Part shown: positions 9,037 through 16,525 of the stretch, piece after piece
Layout of the letters: every line of letters starts with the position of its first letter
How positions within the stretch are numbered: the first letter of the stretch is position 1
NCBI GenBank assembly: GCA_045542485.1
Contig: JAZQLC010000019.1
Coordinates: forward strand, 1 to 64,000
Direction: 5' to 3'
Source: SIG575 sp045542485
Lineage (GTDB): Bacteria; Bacillota; Clostridia; Oscillospirales; Acutalibacteraceae
Length of the DNA: 64,000 bases
Translations under genes and position numbers: made by a program
The notes under the pieces: model-generated
Seen by the model: the letters and a program-made list of their open reading frames with translations, nothing else
What the model was told of the DNA's origin: nothing
Database searches by the model: none

Positions 9037-10014
9037 TTATTTTATATTTTCTTTATACCATTCAACTGCATCTGCAAAGCCTCTTTCAAATGACCAGTCG
9101 GGGTCGTATCCGAGAAGCTCTCTTGCCTTTGAAATATCTGCCTTTGAATGTTTGATGTCACCTGCTCTGTCAGGACCATAGATAGGCTCGATATCTTTGC
9201 CGATTAATCTGCAAAGCTCATTGTAAAGGTCGATAAGATAAATCTGGTCGCCGTATGCAATATTGTAAGCCTGACCCGTTGCCTCTTTGGGAGCAACCAT
9301 AGCCTTAAGGTTAGCCTCAATGACATTTTCGATATAAGTGAAGTCTCTTGACTGTTTACCGTCACCGTTGATTGTGGGGGCCTCATCATTGAGAAGAAGT
9401 CTTACAAATTTCGGAATAACTGCAGCGTAGAAGCCGTAAGGGTCCTGTCTTCTTCCGAAAACATTGAAATAACGGAAGCCTACTGTTTCAAGACCGTAAA
9501 GCTCAGTGTAAAGCTTTGCATAAAGCTCACACACACCCTTTGTAAGAGCATAGGGAGAAAGAAGATTGCCTTCTCTGCCCTCTCTCTTGGGAAGGTTGGG
9601 CTCATCGCCGTAAACAGATGAGCTTGATGCATAAACAAATCTCTTGACACCCTTCTGTCTCGCAGCCTCGAGCATATTGAGTGTGCCCTTAATATTGATT
9701 TCCTCATAAAGAAGAGGCATTTCAATACTTCTGGGAACACTGCCCCATGCAGCCTGATTTGAAACATAGTCTACACCGTCACAGGCTTTTTCACAGGTTT
9801 CATAATCCCTGATGTCACCTTCAATAAGTGTAAAATTGGGGTTTGAAAGAAATTCTTCAATGTTTTCTCTCTTGCCTGTTGAGAAGTTGTCAAGACATCT
9901 TACCTTGTAGCCCATTTTAAGTATTGCCTCGCAAAGGTTTGAGCCGATGAAACCTGCACCGCCCGTTACAAGGAAAACACTGTCTTTGTCAAAAGTGATT
10001 TCACTGTATCCCAT
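9037..10014 (-). CDS. tviC: UDP-N-acetylglucosamine/uronate C4-epimerase (extended SDR, WbpP/TviC type)
   Basis: It has TGGAGFIGSN for NAD binding, LDNFSTGKREN, the YASSSSVYGD active-site strand, YALTKG with the catalytic Tyr-Lys and RYFNVFGRRQDP. These are signatures of the GalE-like UDP-GlcNAc(A) 4-epimerases WbpP/TviC. Length 325 is normal. SD GGGAGA precedes the ATG. It is directly downstream of a TviB-like dehydrogenase, so the pair probably converts UDP-GlcNAc to UDP-GalNAcA for the polysaccharide. The order of the two reactions is inferred from the family. Confidence 0.85.
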   Translation of the reverse strand: MGYSEITFDKDSVFLVTGGAGFIGSNLCEAILKMGYKVRCLDNFSTGKRENIEEFLSNPNFTLIEGDIRDYETCEKACDGVDYVSNQAAWGSVPRSIEMPLLYEEINIKGTLNMLEAARQKGVKRFVYASSSSVYGDEPNLPKREGREGNLLSPYALTKGVCELYAKLYTELYGLETVGFRYFNVFGRRQDPYGFYAAVIPKFVRLLLNDEAPTINGDGKQSRDFTYIENVIEANLKAMVAPKEATGQAYNIAYGDQIYLIDLYNELCRLIGKDIEPIYGPDRAGDIKHSKADISKARELLGYDPDWSFERGFADAVEWYKENIK

Positions 10015-10032
10015 TACATATTCTCCCGTAAA

Positions 10033-11355
10033 TTATAATCTCCAGTAGCAGTAACCTGCTGCTTCGTATTCTTTTCTGTTGAGGATGCCCTTAACGTCAA
10101 TAAGAACTTTTTCTGAATTATCACAAGGTGTGTAAATTGCGTCGATGTCAGACTGTGTTAACTCAAAATACTTATCGTGAGCAACTGCAATAATAACTGC
10201 ATCCATATCTTTAAGCTCTGAGAAAGGAATAAGGTCAATGCCGTATTCTTTCTTTGCATCATCATTTTCTGCATAAGCATCTGTAACATATGACTGAACA
10301 CCGTATTCTTTAAGCTCATTGATGATGTCAACAATTTTTGTGTTTCTTGTGTCAGGGCAATTCTCTTTGAAAGTAAGACCGAGAACTGCAACACGGCTGT
10401 CTTTTACTGATTTGCCACAGGAAATAAGCTTTTTAACTGTGTTTTCTGCAATATATTTGCCCATATCATCGTTGATTCTTCTACCTGCGAGAATAATCTG
10501 TGAATGATAACCGATCTGTTCTGCCTTATATGTAAGGTAATAGGGGTCAACACCGATGCAGTGTCCGCCTACAAGACCGGGGAAGAATTTAAGGAAATTC
10601 CATTTTGTACCTGCAGCCTTGAGAACAGCAGCAGTATCAATTCCCATTTTATTGAAAATAATTGAAAGCTCGTTCATAAATGCAATATTGATGTCTCTCT
10701 GGCTGTTCTCGATAACCTTTGCAGCCTCGGCAACCTTAATACATTCTGCCTTATAAACACCTGCCTTAATAACAAGTGAATAAACATCAGCAACAAGCTC
10801 AAGTGTTTCTTCGTCCATACCTGAAACAATTTTAACAATTGTTTCCAGTCTGTGCTCTTTGTCACCGGGGTTGATTCTTTCGGGAGAATAACCTACCTTG
10901 AAGTCAACACCGCATGTGAGTCCTGATTCCTTTTCAAGAATCGGAATACATACATCTTCTGTAACGCCGGGATAAACTGTGCTCTCATAAACTACAACAG
11001 AGCCCTTTACAAGGTTTCTGCCCACAATCCTACTTGCCCCTTCAACAGGTGTAAGGTCAGGTGTGTGGTCTGAGTTTACGGGAGTAGGCACCGCAACGAT
11101 GTGAAATTTAGCTTCCTTAAGCTTTGTTTCATCGCAAGTGAATTCAACTGTTGTTTTTGAAATTACTTCGTCTCCCACTTCGTTTGTCGGATCAATGCCT
11201 GATTTGTAAAGCTCAATCTTTTTCTCGTTAAGGTCAAAGCCAACTACTTTTACTTGTTCAGCGAAAGCAACGGCTATCGGCATACCAACATAGCCGAGGC
11301 CGACAAGTGAGATTTTCTCCTCACCTTTTACGATTTTTTCATAAAGATTTTTCAT
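10033..11355 (-). CDS. tviB: Nucleotide-sugar 6-dehydrogenase (UDP-GlcNAc/GalNAc dehydrogenase, TviB/WbpO type)
   Basis: 440 residues. Residues about 15-25 carry the GLGYVGMP dinucleotide motif; VAVPTPV follows; the catalytic cysteine lies in GGHCIGVDPYYL; and GLTFKENCPDTRN marks the C-terminal UDP-binding domain. The sequence is closest in style to TviB/VipA, which makes UDP-GlcNAcA by two-step oxidation with 2 NAD+. AAAGGGA precedes the ATG. It is the first sugar-nucleotide gene after the regulatory trio cpsC-cpsD-cpsB. Confidence 0.88.
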   Translation of the reverse strand: MKNLYEKIVKGEEKISLVGLGYVGMPIAVAFAEQVKVVGFDLNEKKIELYKSGIDPTNEVGDEVISKTTVEFTCDETKLKEAKFHIVAVPTPVNSDHTPDLTPVEGASRIVGRNLVKGSVVVYESTVYPGVTEDVCIPILEKESGLTCGVDFKVGYSPERINPGDKEHRLETIVKIVSGMDEETLELVADVYSLVIKAGVYKAECIKVAEAAKVIENSQRDINIAFMNELSIIFNKMGIDTAAVLKAAGTKWNFLKFFPGLVGGHCIGVDPYYLTYKAEQIGYHSQIILAGRRINDDMGKYIAENTVKKLISCGKSVKDSRVAVLGLTFKENCPDTRNTKIVDIINELKEYGVQSYVTDAYAENDDAKKEYGIDLIPFSELKDMDAVIIAVAHDKYFELTQSDIDAIYTPCDNSEKVLIDVKGILNRKEYEAAGYCYWRL

Positions 11356-11388
11356 TTTACAGTCCCTTTCTCATTCTCTTTTTTATAT

Positions 11389-12072
11389 TTAAAAGTTCAT
11401 AAGCTCCGAATATGAATGTTTGTCGGGTGAGCAGAAAAAATCGTTTCCGTATTTTCTGAACGCCTCGGCAAAATATTTATAATCCTCTGCCCTGTGGGCA
11501 TCAGATGCACACCAGCGCACTGCGCCGTTTTCAAGAAGTTGCTTTGCACATTTCTTTTCTTTATTAAAAAAGCTTCTCTCAAGCATAACCGCAAGGTCAA
11601 CCTGAAGTTTACATCCTACTTCAAGCATTCTTGAAATCATATCATGGTTGCCGTAAAGATTAACATACCTCTCAGGGTGAGCAATTATCACATCTGCCCC
11701 CTCTTGCTGGAAATGAATAACTATTCTTTCCCAGTTTGACGCGACCTGCGTTCCTTTCATTTCAAGGAGAATTGTTTTTGTGCCCTCAGTACAGAATCTG
11801 AGCGCACCTTCAATTCCGTCGTCTGTCAAGGCACCGATATTATATTCGTAGCCCTGAATCAGTTTCAGTCCTATACTCTCCGCAACGGGTCTGAGAGCCG
11901 ACATACTTTCTCTTATGGGACCCTTGTCGAAATTCGGCTTTCTCACATGGGGAGTTGCAATTATTGTACTGAAACCTGCTTTTTTTGCTTCTTCGAGCAT
12001 TCTGACGGATTCCTCATAATCGGGGGCACCGTCATCAACGCCGAAAAGAATATGGCTGTGAATATCAACCAA
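11389..12072 (-). CDS. cpsB: PHP-type tyrosine-protein phosphatase (CpsB/YwqE family)
   Basis: The N-terminus VDIHSHILFGVDDGA and the segments IATPHV, IIAHPERY and CASDAHR are the metal-binding histidine/aspartate motifs of polymerase-and-histidinol-phosphatase-fold tyrosine phosphatases. It dephosphorylates the BY-kinase encoded just upstream. The TTG at 12072 is preferred because AAGGGTGA lies five bases before it and because family members start at M-V/I-D-I-H. A GTG at 12081, two bases after the kinase stop, is the longer alternative. Close coupling suggests translational linkage with the kinase. Confidence 0.88.
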   Translation of the reverse strand: MVDIHSHILFGVDDGAPDYEESVRMLEEAKKAGFSTIIATPHVRKPNFDKGPIRESMSALRPVAESIGLKLIQGYEYNIGALTDDGIEGALRFCTEGTKTILLEMKGTQVASNWERIVIHFQQEGADVIIAHPERYVNLYGNHDMISRMLEVGCKLQVDLAVMLERSFFNKEKKCAKQLLENGAVRWCASDAHRAEDYKYFAEAFRKYGNDFFCSPDKHSYSELMNF

Positions 12073-12083
12073 CGGTATCACCC

Positions 12084-12974
12084 TTATACAAGCAAGTCGC
12101 TGAAGTCATCTGTATCGGTGGAGGAATTTCTCTTATCTTCCTCTTCCTTTTCCTCAGCTTCTTCTCTATTGATTTCTGCATAGTAGCTGTCATAACTGTC
12201 ATAGTTATAGCCGTATTTACCGCGATAACGCTTGTTATATCTACTGTATTTGTGATAGCCGTAATACTGACCTGATTCTGATTCCTCAATACCGTTAAGC
12301 ACCGTGCCGATAACTTTCGCATTCGCCTTGTCAAGCTGGTCCAGACTTGCAAGAACTGCTCTCTGCGGAGTGTAACCTGCGCGTATAACCATAATTGTTG
12401 CGTCGGCGTTTGCTGCAACGAGTGCACCTTCAATGAAGCTGACAAGAGGAAGTGTATCGAAAATTACAATGTCAAATTTTTCCTTCATTTCCTCCATAGC
12501 TTTCTTGAAACGGTCTGAGCCCAGCATTTCAACGGGATTGACAATCTTTGAGTCTACATCAAGGAAATAAAGATTTTCAGTGTTTGTAACAGAGGCTGCC
12601 TCTTCAAGAGTGCAATCGCCTGAAAGATATTTTGTAAGACCCTTTTTCGGTCTTACTTTAAACAGGTTACCCTGAGTGGGACGACGAAGGTCGCACTCAA
12701 CGATAAGTGTTTTGTTACCTGCCTTTGCCATTTCGATTGCAAGGAAGTGAGAAATTGTACTTTTACCTTCACCGGGAATACTACTTGTGATAACAATTGT
12801 TTTTATAGGCTCGTCAATGCCTGAAAACTTGATATTACTTCTCAGAGTTTTGATAGCTTCATGAACCTTGTTGTTATTGCTGCCGTTGTAACCGTAACCG
12901 TAGCCATAGCCGTAGCCGTAACCGTAACCGTAACTGTATCCGGCGTTATTTTTACCTTTGAATAACTTAGCCAT
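12084..12974 (-). CDS. cpsD: Bacterial tyrosine kinase (CpsD/CapB family) with N-terminal Gly-Tyr repeat
   Basis: Walker A SSIPGEGKST, Walker A' VECDLRRPTQG and Walker B IVIFDTLPL identify a BY-kinase that partners the membrane adaptor encoded upstream. The C-terminus has a long tyrosine cluster (YYGYHKYSRY, YGYNYDSYDSYY), the usual autophosphorylation tail, followed by an acidic tail. Unusually, residues 12-29 also form an 18-residue Gly/Ser-Tyr alternating tract ahead of the kinase core. AAAGGA precedes the ATG. It controls polymer export and length together with CpsC and CpsB. Confidence 0.92.
   Translation of the reverse strand: MAKLFKGKNNAGYSYGYGYGYGYGYGYGYNGSNNNKVHEAIKTLRSNIKFSGIDEPIKTIVITSSIPGEGKSTISHFLAIEMAKAGNKTLIVECDLRRPTQGNLFKVRPKKGLTKYLSGDCTLEEAASVTNTENLYFLDVDSKIVNPVEMLGSDRFKKAMEEMKEKFDIVIFDTLPLVSFIEGALVAANADATIMVIRAGYTPQRAVLASLDQLDKANAKVIGTVLNGIEESESGQYYGYHKYSRYNKRYRGKYGYNYDSYDSYYAEINREEAEEKEEEDKRNSSTDTDDFSDLLV
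12888..12941 (-). repeat. Degenerate hexanucleotide repeat encoding (Gly-Tyr)n
   Basis: Nine consecutive 6-bp units of the type GGNTAY (one AGTTAC) encode the alternating Gly/Ser-Tyr tract at residues 12-29 of the tyrosine kinase. Changes in unit number would keep the reading frame. Confidence 0.9.
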
Positions 12975-13011
12975 TAATAATCCATCCTTTCACAAACAAA
13001 TATCGGTCAAA

Positions 13012-13695
13012 TTACTTGCCTGTTTTCTTCTTGCCCTTAGACTGAGTGCTCTTGATTCTGTTTACCTGTGCAAGTACAGGCAGTTCAAGCATCTCTTCGA
13101 CCTCATTTGCCGTTCTGAAGGTTGTATCCATAAATTCCTTAAGCACGATGATACCGATTGTGATAATTGCACCCGCGAGTGCAATAAGGATTGTATTCTG
13201 GGCTCTCATAGGACCTGAACGGACAACATAAGCATAGTCAATTACATTAACGTTTTCAGCACCTATAACCCTTTTAACAGTTTCCGTGAAAACCTTTACC
13301 ATTTCATCTGCGATATCTTTAACAAGCTCTGCATCCTTACCTGTAACAGTAAGCTCCATAACTCGTGTTTCCTCTGCGGGAGCAACCTTTATATCGTAAT
13401 CTCCGAGACCGTCGGAAAGACCGAGATTTCTTGCAACCTCACTTGTAATGCTGCGGCTTGTTGCGATTTCACTGTAATCGAGTGCCAATTTCTCATAATA
13501 TGTAATGATTGAGTTGTTGTCATCTCCTGCTTCCGTATCAACAGGTGCCATTACATAGAAAGAGGTTGTTGCTGTATATTCAGGCTCGAGAACGAAATAG
13601 TTGATGTAGCCACCAACAGCGCCAAAAATAAAAGTAACAACCAGAATAAGCGGAATGAGCTGAATGAGTGATGATATAAGTCTTTTTCCTGTCAC
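13012..13695 (-). CDS. cpsC: Chain-length determinant / BY-kinase adaptor (CpsC/Wzz family)
   Basis: It has two membrane segments, one near the N-terminus (IPLILVVTFIFGAVGGYI) and one near the C-terminus (IALAGAIITIGIIVL). They enclose an extracellular domain with EPEYTATTSFYV, the Wzz signature. The cytoplasmic tail would activate the CpsD kinase. The GTG at 13695 is chosen: AAAGGA lies nine bases upstream and the protein then starts just before the first membrane helix. TTG codons at 13716 and 13713 are alternatives. It is the first gene of the polysaccharide operon, about 110 nt after the promoter. Confidence 0.88.
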   Translation of the reverse strand: MTGKRLISSLIQLIPLILVVTFIFGAVGGYINYFVLEPEYTATTSFYVMAPVDTEAGDDNNSIITYYEKLALDYSEIATSRSITSEVARNLGLSDGLGDYDIKVAPAEETRVMELTVTGKDAELVKDIADEMVKVFTETVKRVIGAENVNVIDYAYVVRSGPMRAQNTILIALAGAIITIGIIVLKEFMDTTFRTANEVEEMLELPVLAQVNRIKSTQSKGKKKTGK

Positions 13696-13813
13696 GATTT
13701 TTCTTCCTTTCAACAACGATAGCAGCCTTGTGATACAAATAATATTTCTCCGGGAAAATTATTTTTTGAAAACAAGTCCCACCTATCGGATTTTAGCACA
13801 ACTATACTTGATA

Positions 13814-13842
13814 ATTATATCACAAAGACTCACAGAAATCAA
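13814..13842 (-). promoter_or_regulatory. Promoter of the polysaccharide operon
   Basis: Minus-strand -35 TTGATT (13837-13842), a 17-bp spacer and -10 TATAAT (13814-13819). The predicted start near 13807 gives a leader of about 110 nt, which contains a hairpin (AAATAAT...ATTATTT, about 13742-13770) but no riboswitch that I recognise. Confidence 0.7.
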
Positions 13843-13855
13843 CTTATATTTATTG

Positions 13856-14230
13856 TTAAAATATATTCTCAAGAGAAACATAAAAATCCTGTGCAAGAGA
13901 TGTAAGCATTTCGCCTGTTTCGTAGCTGATTTTTGAGCTTTTTTCAAAATCGGGATGATCGGCATAAAAGCGCAGTTTGGTGATTTTTTCTTCCAGCTCT
14001 GCGAAATCACTGTGAAAGGTAAAAAGAAGGAGAAATCTTTTGTTTTTCTCCCAGACTTTAACGGCTTCTCTTATTTTCAGGCTGTCAAGATTTTCATTTT
14101 TTTCTTTTTTTACGCATATAAGAAAGGCGTCGCTGGTTTCTTCAAGCTTTTTCTCTGACACGGCACTCACAACTGCTACCGAGGACACAACAACTGCGAA
14201 AACCACAAGAGCAATATACAATCTTTTCAT
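13856..14230 (-). CDS. DUF4363 family protein
   Basis: 124 residues with an N-terminal membrane or signal segment (LYIALVVFAVVVSSVAVVSA). A helical, charged domain follows, containing VWEKNKRFLLLFTFHSDF, the DUF4363 hallmark. It starts two bases after the DUF421 gene, with AAAGGGG in that gene's end, so the two are translationally coupled. DUF421/DUF4363 pairs are frequent in spore-forming Clostridia. The function is unknown. Confidence 0.85.
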   Translation of the reverse strand: MKRLYIALVVFAVVVSSVAVVSAVSEKKLEETSDAFLICVKKEKNENLDSLKIREAVKVWEKNKRFLLLFTFHSDFAELEEKITKLRFYADHPDFEKSSKISYETGEMLTSLAQDFYVSLENIF

Positions 14231-14232
14231 TT

Positions 14233-14904
14233 TTATTCCCCTTTCGGAATAACAACCTTATTCCCTTTTCTGTCGAGAGTCATCAGCATAATTCCGTCTG
14301 CTGAAATTTTGTCTTTTTCGAGAATTTTATCAATCTTCTCTTTACTTGTCCTGCAAAGAGAAAAATTGGAATAAATATATTTCCCGTCAGAAATCACCAC
14401 GGCGGGAATCCCTTTTTCCTCACTGTTTTCCCCGATAGAAGAAAGACTCAGGGGAATTTTGTCAGCTTTCAGCAAAACGCTCAGATTACCGCTGGTTTCA
14501 ACCACAGCATACTCAACATCGCTCACATCAAAGATATCCTTCTGTCTCAGTCCCTCCATAAGGTCATCCATAGAATACCTGAGTTTTTTTACTGCATTGA
14601 TATCAAGTTTGCCTTCTTTTATAATAAAAACCGCATTCCCCTCAACTGCCCGTCGGTATTTCCCGCTTTTCAGGGCAATTGCAGAAGAAATAACTTCAAG
14701 ACTCGCAAGTAAAAGCACGGAAAAAACAGAAGTCAGCAAAGGAACATCATTATTCTCAAGGGGCATTGACGCCACCTCTGAAAGAAGAATAGTCACAACA
14801 AGCTCAGTAGGCTGAAGCTGACCGATTTGTCTTTTGCCCATAAGCCTCACCACAAGAATTACCAGAACATAAAGTATAAAGGTTCTTATAAGAATCGTTG
14901 CCAT
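14233..14904 (-). CDS. DUF421 (YetF-type) membrane protein
   Basis: Three N-terminal membrane segments (ILIRTFILYVLVILVVRLMGKRQIG is the family signature region, followed by LQPTELVVTILLSE) and a cytoplasmic YetF domain with GNAVFIIKEGKLD. The ATG at 14904 is supported by AAAGGAG seven bases upstream; the longer in-frame extension lacks an SD. It is first in a two-gene unit with DUF4363. Its biochemical role is not established. Confidence 0.88.
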   Translation of the reverse strand: MATILIRTFILYVLVILVVRLMGKRQIGQLQPTELVVTILLSEVASMPLENNDVPLLTSVFSVLLLASLEVISSAIALKSGKYRRAVEGNAVFIIKEGKLDINAVKKLRYSMDDLMEGLRQKDIFDVSDVEYAVVETSGNLSVLLKADKIPLSLSSIGENSEEKGIPAVVISDGKYIYSNFSLCRTSKEKIDKILEKDKISADGIMLMTLDRKGNKVVIPKGE

Positions 14905-15010
14905 CTGACTTCTCCTTTCTGAAAATATCATAAATAGTTTCTCTTATAAGCCGGAAAATATGTTGAAATCATAAAAAATTAAAAAGAAAATATTTTTTTA
15001 CAAAAAGGTC

Positions 15011-15039
15011 TTGACAGATTCCCAAAAACACTATATAAT
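15011..15039 (+). promoter_or_regulatory. Promoter of tRNA-Lys
   Basis: -35 TTGACA (15011-15016), a 17-bp spacer and -10 TATAAT (15034-15039): a consensus sigma-A promoter about 20 bases ahead of the tRNA. Confidence 0.85.
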
Positions 15040-15064
15040 ACTTAGGTGTTCAGCACAAATATGT

Positions 15065-15140
15065 GATCCATTAGCTCAGCCGGCAGAGCACTTGACTTTT
15101 AATCAAGGTGTCCGGAGTTCGAATCTCCGATGGATCACCA
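15065..15140 (+). tRNA. tRNA-Lys (anticodon TTT)
   Basis: A full cloverleaf: acceptor GATCCAT/ATGGATC, D-arm GCTC...GAGC, anticodon arm CTTGA-CTTTTAA-TCAAG, T-arm CGGAG-TTCGAAT-CTCCG, discriminator A and an encoded CCA. Total 76 nt. Confidence 0.97.
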
Positions 15141-15144
15141 ACAA

Positions 15145-15177
15145 AACGGTAACTACTTTGGTAGTTGCCGTTTTTTG
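15145..15177 (+). terminator. Terminator after tRNA-Lys
   Basis: Stem AACGGTAACTAC / GTAGTTGCCGTT (one G-T pair) with a TTTG loop, followed by a T run. Confidence 0.9.
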
Positions 15178-15180
15178 TTT

Positions 15181-15300
15181 TTTGCATGAGAAGATTCGAA
15201 CCCGTGCCGTGTGCGACGGTTTGCCGTAAGGCAGAGGAGCACGGCAATATAATAGGACTTAAGCGGCAACTTGTCTGCCGAATCTCCCATAGGTCACCGG
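15181..15300. other. Non-coding stretch with tRNA-like fragments
   Basis: No gene is visible here. 15193-15202 contains GATTCGAACC, the reverse complement of a tRNA T-loop. 15277-15299 resembles the 3' end of the neighbouring tRNA-Lys (CGAATCTCC...TCACC, roughly 16 of 23 bases). Between them is a GC-rich inverted repeat (GCCGTG...CACGGC). It could be decayed tRNA material or a remnant attachment site. Confidence 0.35.
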
Positions 15301-15319
15301 ATATAATTCCAGAATTCTG

Positions 15320-15347
15320 TTGTTTTTCTTTTCAAAGATGATATAAT
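15320..15347 (+). promoter_or_regulatory. Promoter of the first DUF2804 gene
   Basis: -35 TTGTTT (15320-15325), a 16-bp spacer and -10 TATAAT (15342-15347), 32 bases before the start codon. Confidence 0.6.
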
Positions 15348-15379
15348 CATTACAAGATAATTTGTCGCGAGGTGAGTTT

Positions 15380-16480
15380 ATGAACAATCACACAGAACTC
15401 AGGAAAACATACATCCCTTTCACTGAGTGGAAAGAAAAATCGGAACAGATTGAATACACAGAGCCCACACCGCTGCTTTCCCCTGACGGCGTTTTACTTG
15501 CAAAAGGCTGGGCGAGAAAAAATGTTTTTGAATACAACCGTGATTATGTCAGAAAAGGTATCATCAGCCGTAAAGAGTGGGATTTTTACACCATCTTTGA
15601 CGACAAAATGCAGATACTCGTCAGCTTTGCAAATATAAACATCGGCGGTTATGTGGCAGCGAAGCTTGTAGATCTGAAAACCGGCAAAGTTATATGTGAC
15701 TCTGTTCAGTATTTTATAGGAGCTAATAAACACGTTTCTCATTCAATCCCCGATGCGCCAGGCAGATTCAAGGATAAAATCGGAAAAACCGAATTTGACT
15801 TCAACACAAAAGAAACAGAAAGAACTCTTTGGTATAAGGGAAGTTTCAAAGGTGAAAAAGTTGAAGTTACTGCTGAAATGGACATCCCCGAAAATCTTGA
15901 AAGCATAACTACAATTTTTCCCTTTGATGAAGATGAAACAAAATATTTTATGACCACAAAGCAACTTTGTATGCCCTGTGGCGGTACGTTTGTTTTCGGC
16001 GATTATGTGTATGAATTTTCAAAAGAAAACTCATTCTGCTCACTCGACTGGGGCAGAGTCAACACAATTCACGAAATGGTATGGTACTGGGGATGCGGCA
16101 GCCAGTATATTACAGACGAAAAAGGCGAAAAGCATCTTTTGGGTTTTGAAATAACCTGGGCAATCGGAAACGAATCAAACGCAACGGAAACCTGCGTTTT
16201 CTACGACGGAAAAATACATAAATTCGGCGCAGTTGATGTTGAAGCTTTTCCGAAAAGCAGATTTATGGAGCCTTGGAAATTCATTTCCGAAGACGGACGG
16301 TTCAATATGACTATGATTCCCACCCTTGATAACCACTCCGATGTGGATTTCAAGGTAGGCAGAATGAACTGTCATCAGGTTTACGGAATCTGGAACGGCG
16401 ATGTAACACTCGATGACGGAAGAAAAATTGAAATCAAAGACCTGTTCACATTCTGTGAATATGTAGAAAACAGATGGTAA
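15380..16480 (+). CDS. DUF2804 domain protein (copy 1)
   Basis: 366 residues with no signal peptide. It has the DUF2804 features KGWARKNVFEYNR, SFANINIGGYVAA, YFMTTKQLCMPC and SLDWGRVN. The family is thought to share a lipocalin/AttH-like fold, but its substrate is unknown. The ATG at 15380 follows AGGTGAG; the upstream TTG at 15362 lacks an SD. It is monocistronic, convergent with a secreted beta-helix gene. It is clearly paralogous to the protein at 29097-30194 (about 60 percent identical by eye), which also neighbours a beta-helix protein. Confidence 0.88.
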   Translation: MNNHTELRKTYIPFTEWKEKSEQIEYTEPTPLLSPDGVLLAKGWARKNVFEYNRDYVRKGIISRKEWDFYTIFDDKMQILVSFANINIGGYVAAKLVDLKTGKVICDSVQYFIGANKHVSHSIPDAPGRFKDKIGKTEFDFNTKETERTLWYKGSFKGEKVEVTAEMDIPENLESITTIFPFDEDETKYFMTTKQLCMPCGGTFVFGDYVYEFSKENSFCSLDWGRVNTIHEMVWYWGCGSQYITDEKGEKHLLGFEITWAIGNESNATETCVFYDGKIHKFGAVDVEAFPKSRFMEPWKFISEDGRFNMTMIPTLDNHSDVDFKVGRMNCHQVYGIWNGDVTLDDGRKIEIKDLFTFCEYVENRW

Positions 16481-16485
16481 ACAAA

Positions 16486-16520
16486 AAACTTAGTACACCT
16501 TTGCAGATGTACTAAGTTTT
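16486..16520. terminator. Bidirectional terminator
   Basis: Stem AAACTTAGTACA / TGTACTAAGTTT with T runs on both strands, between convergent genes. Confidence 0.88.
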
Positions 16521-16525
16521 CTTTT

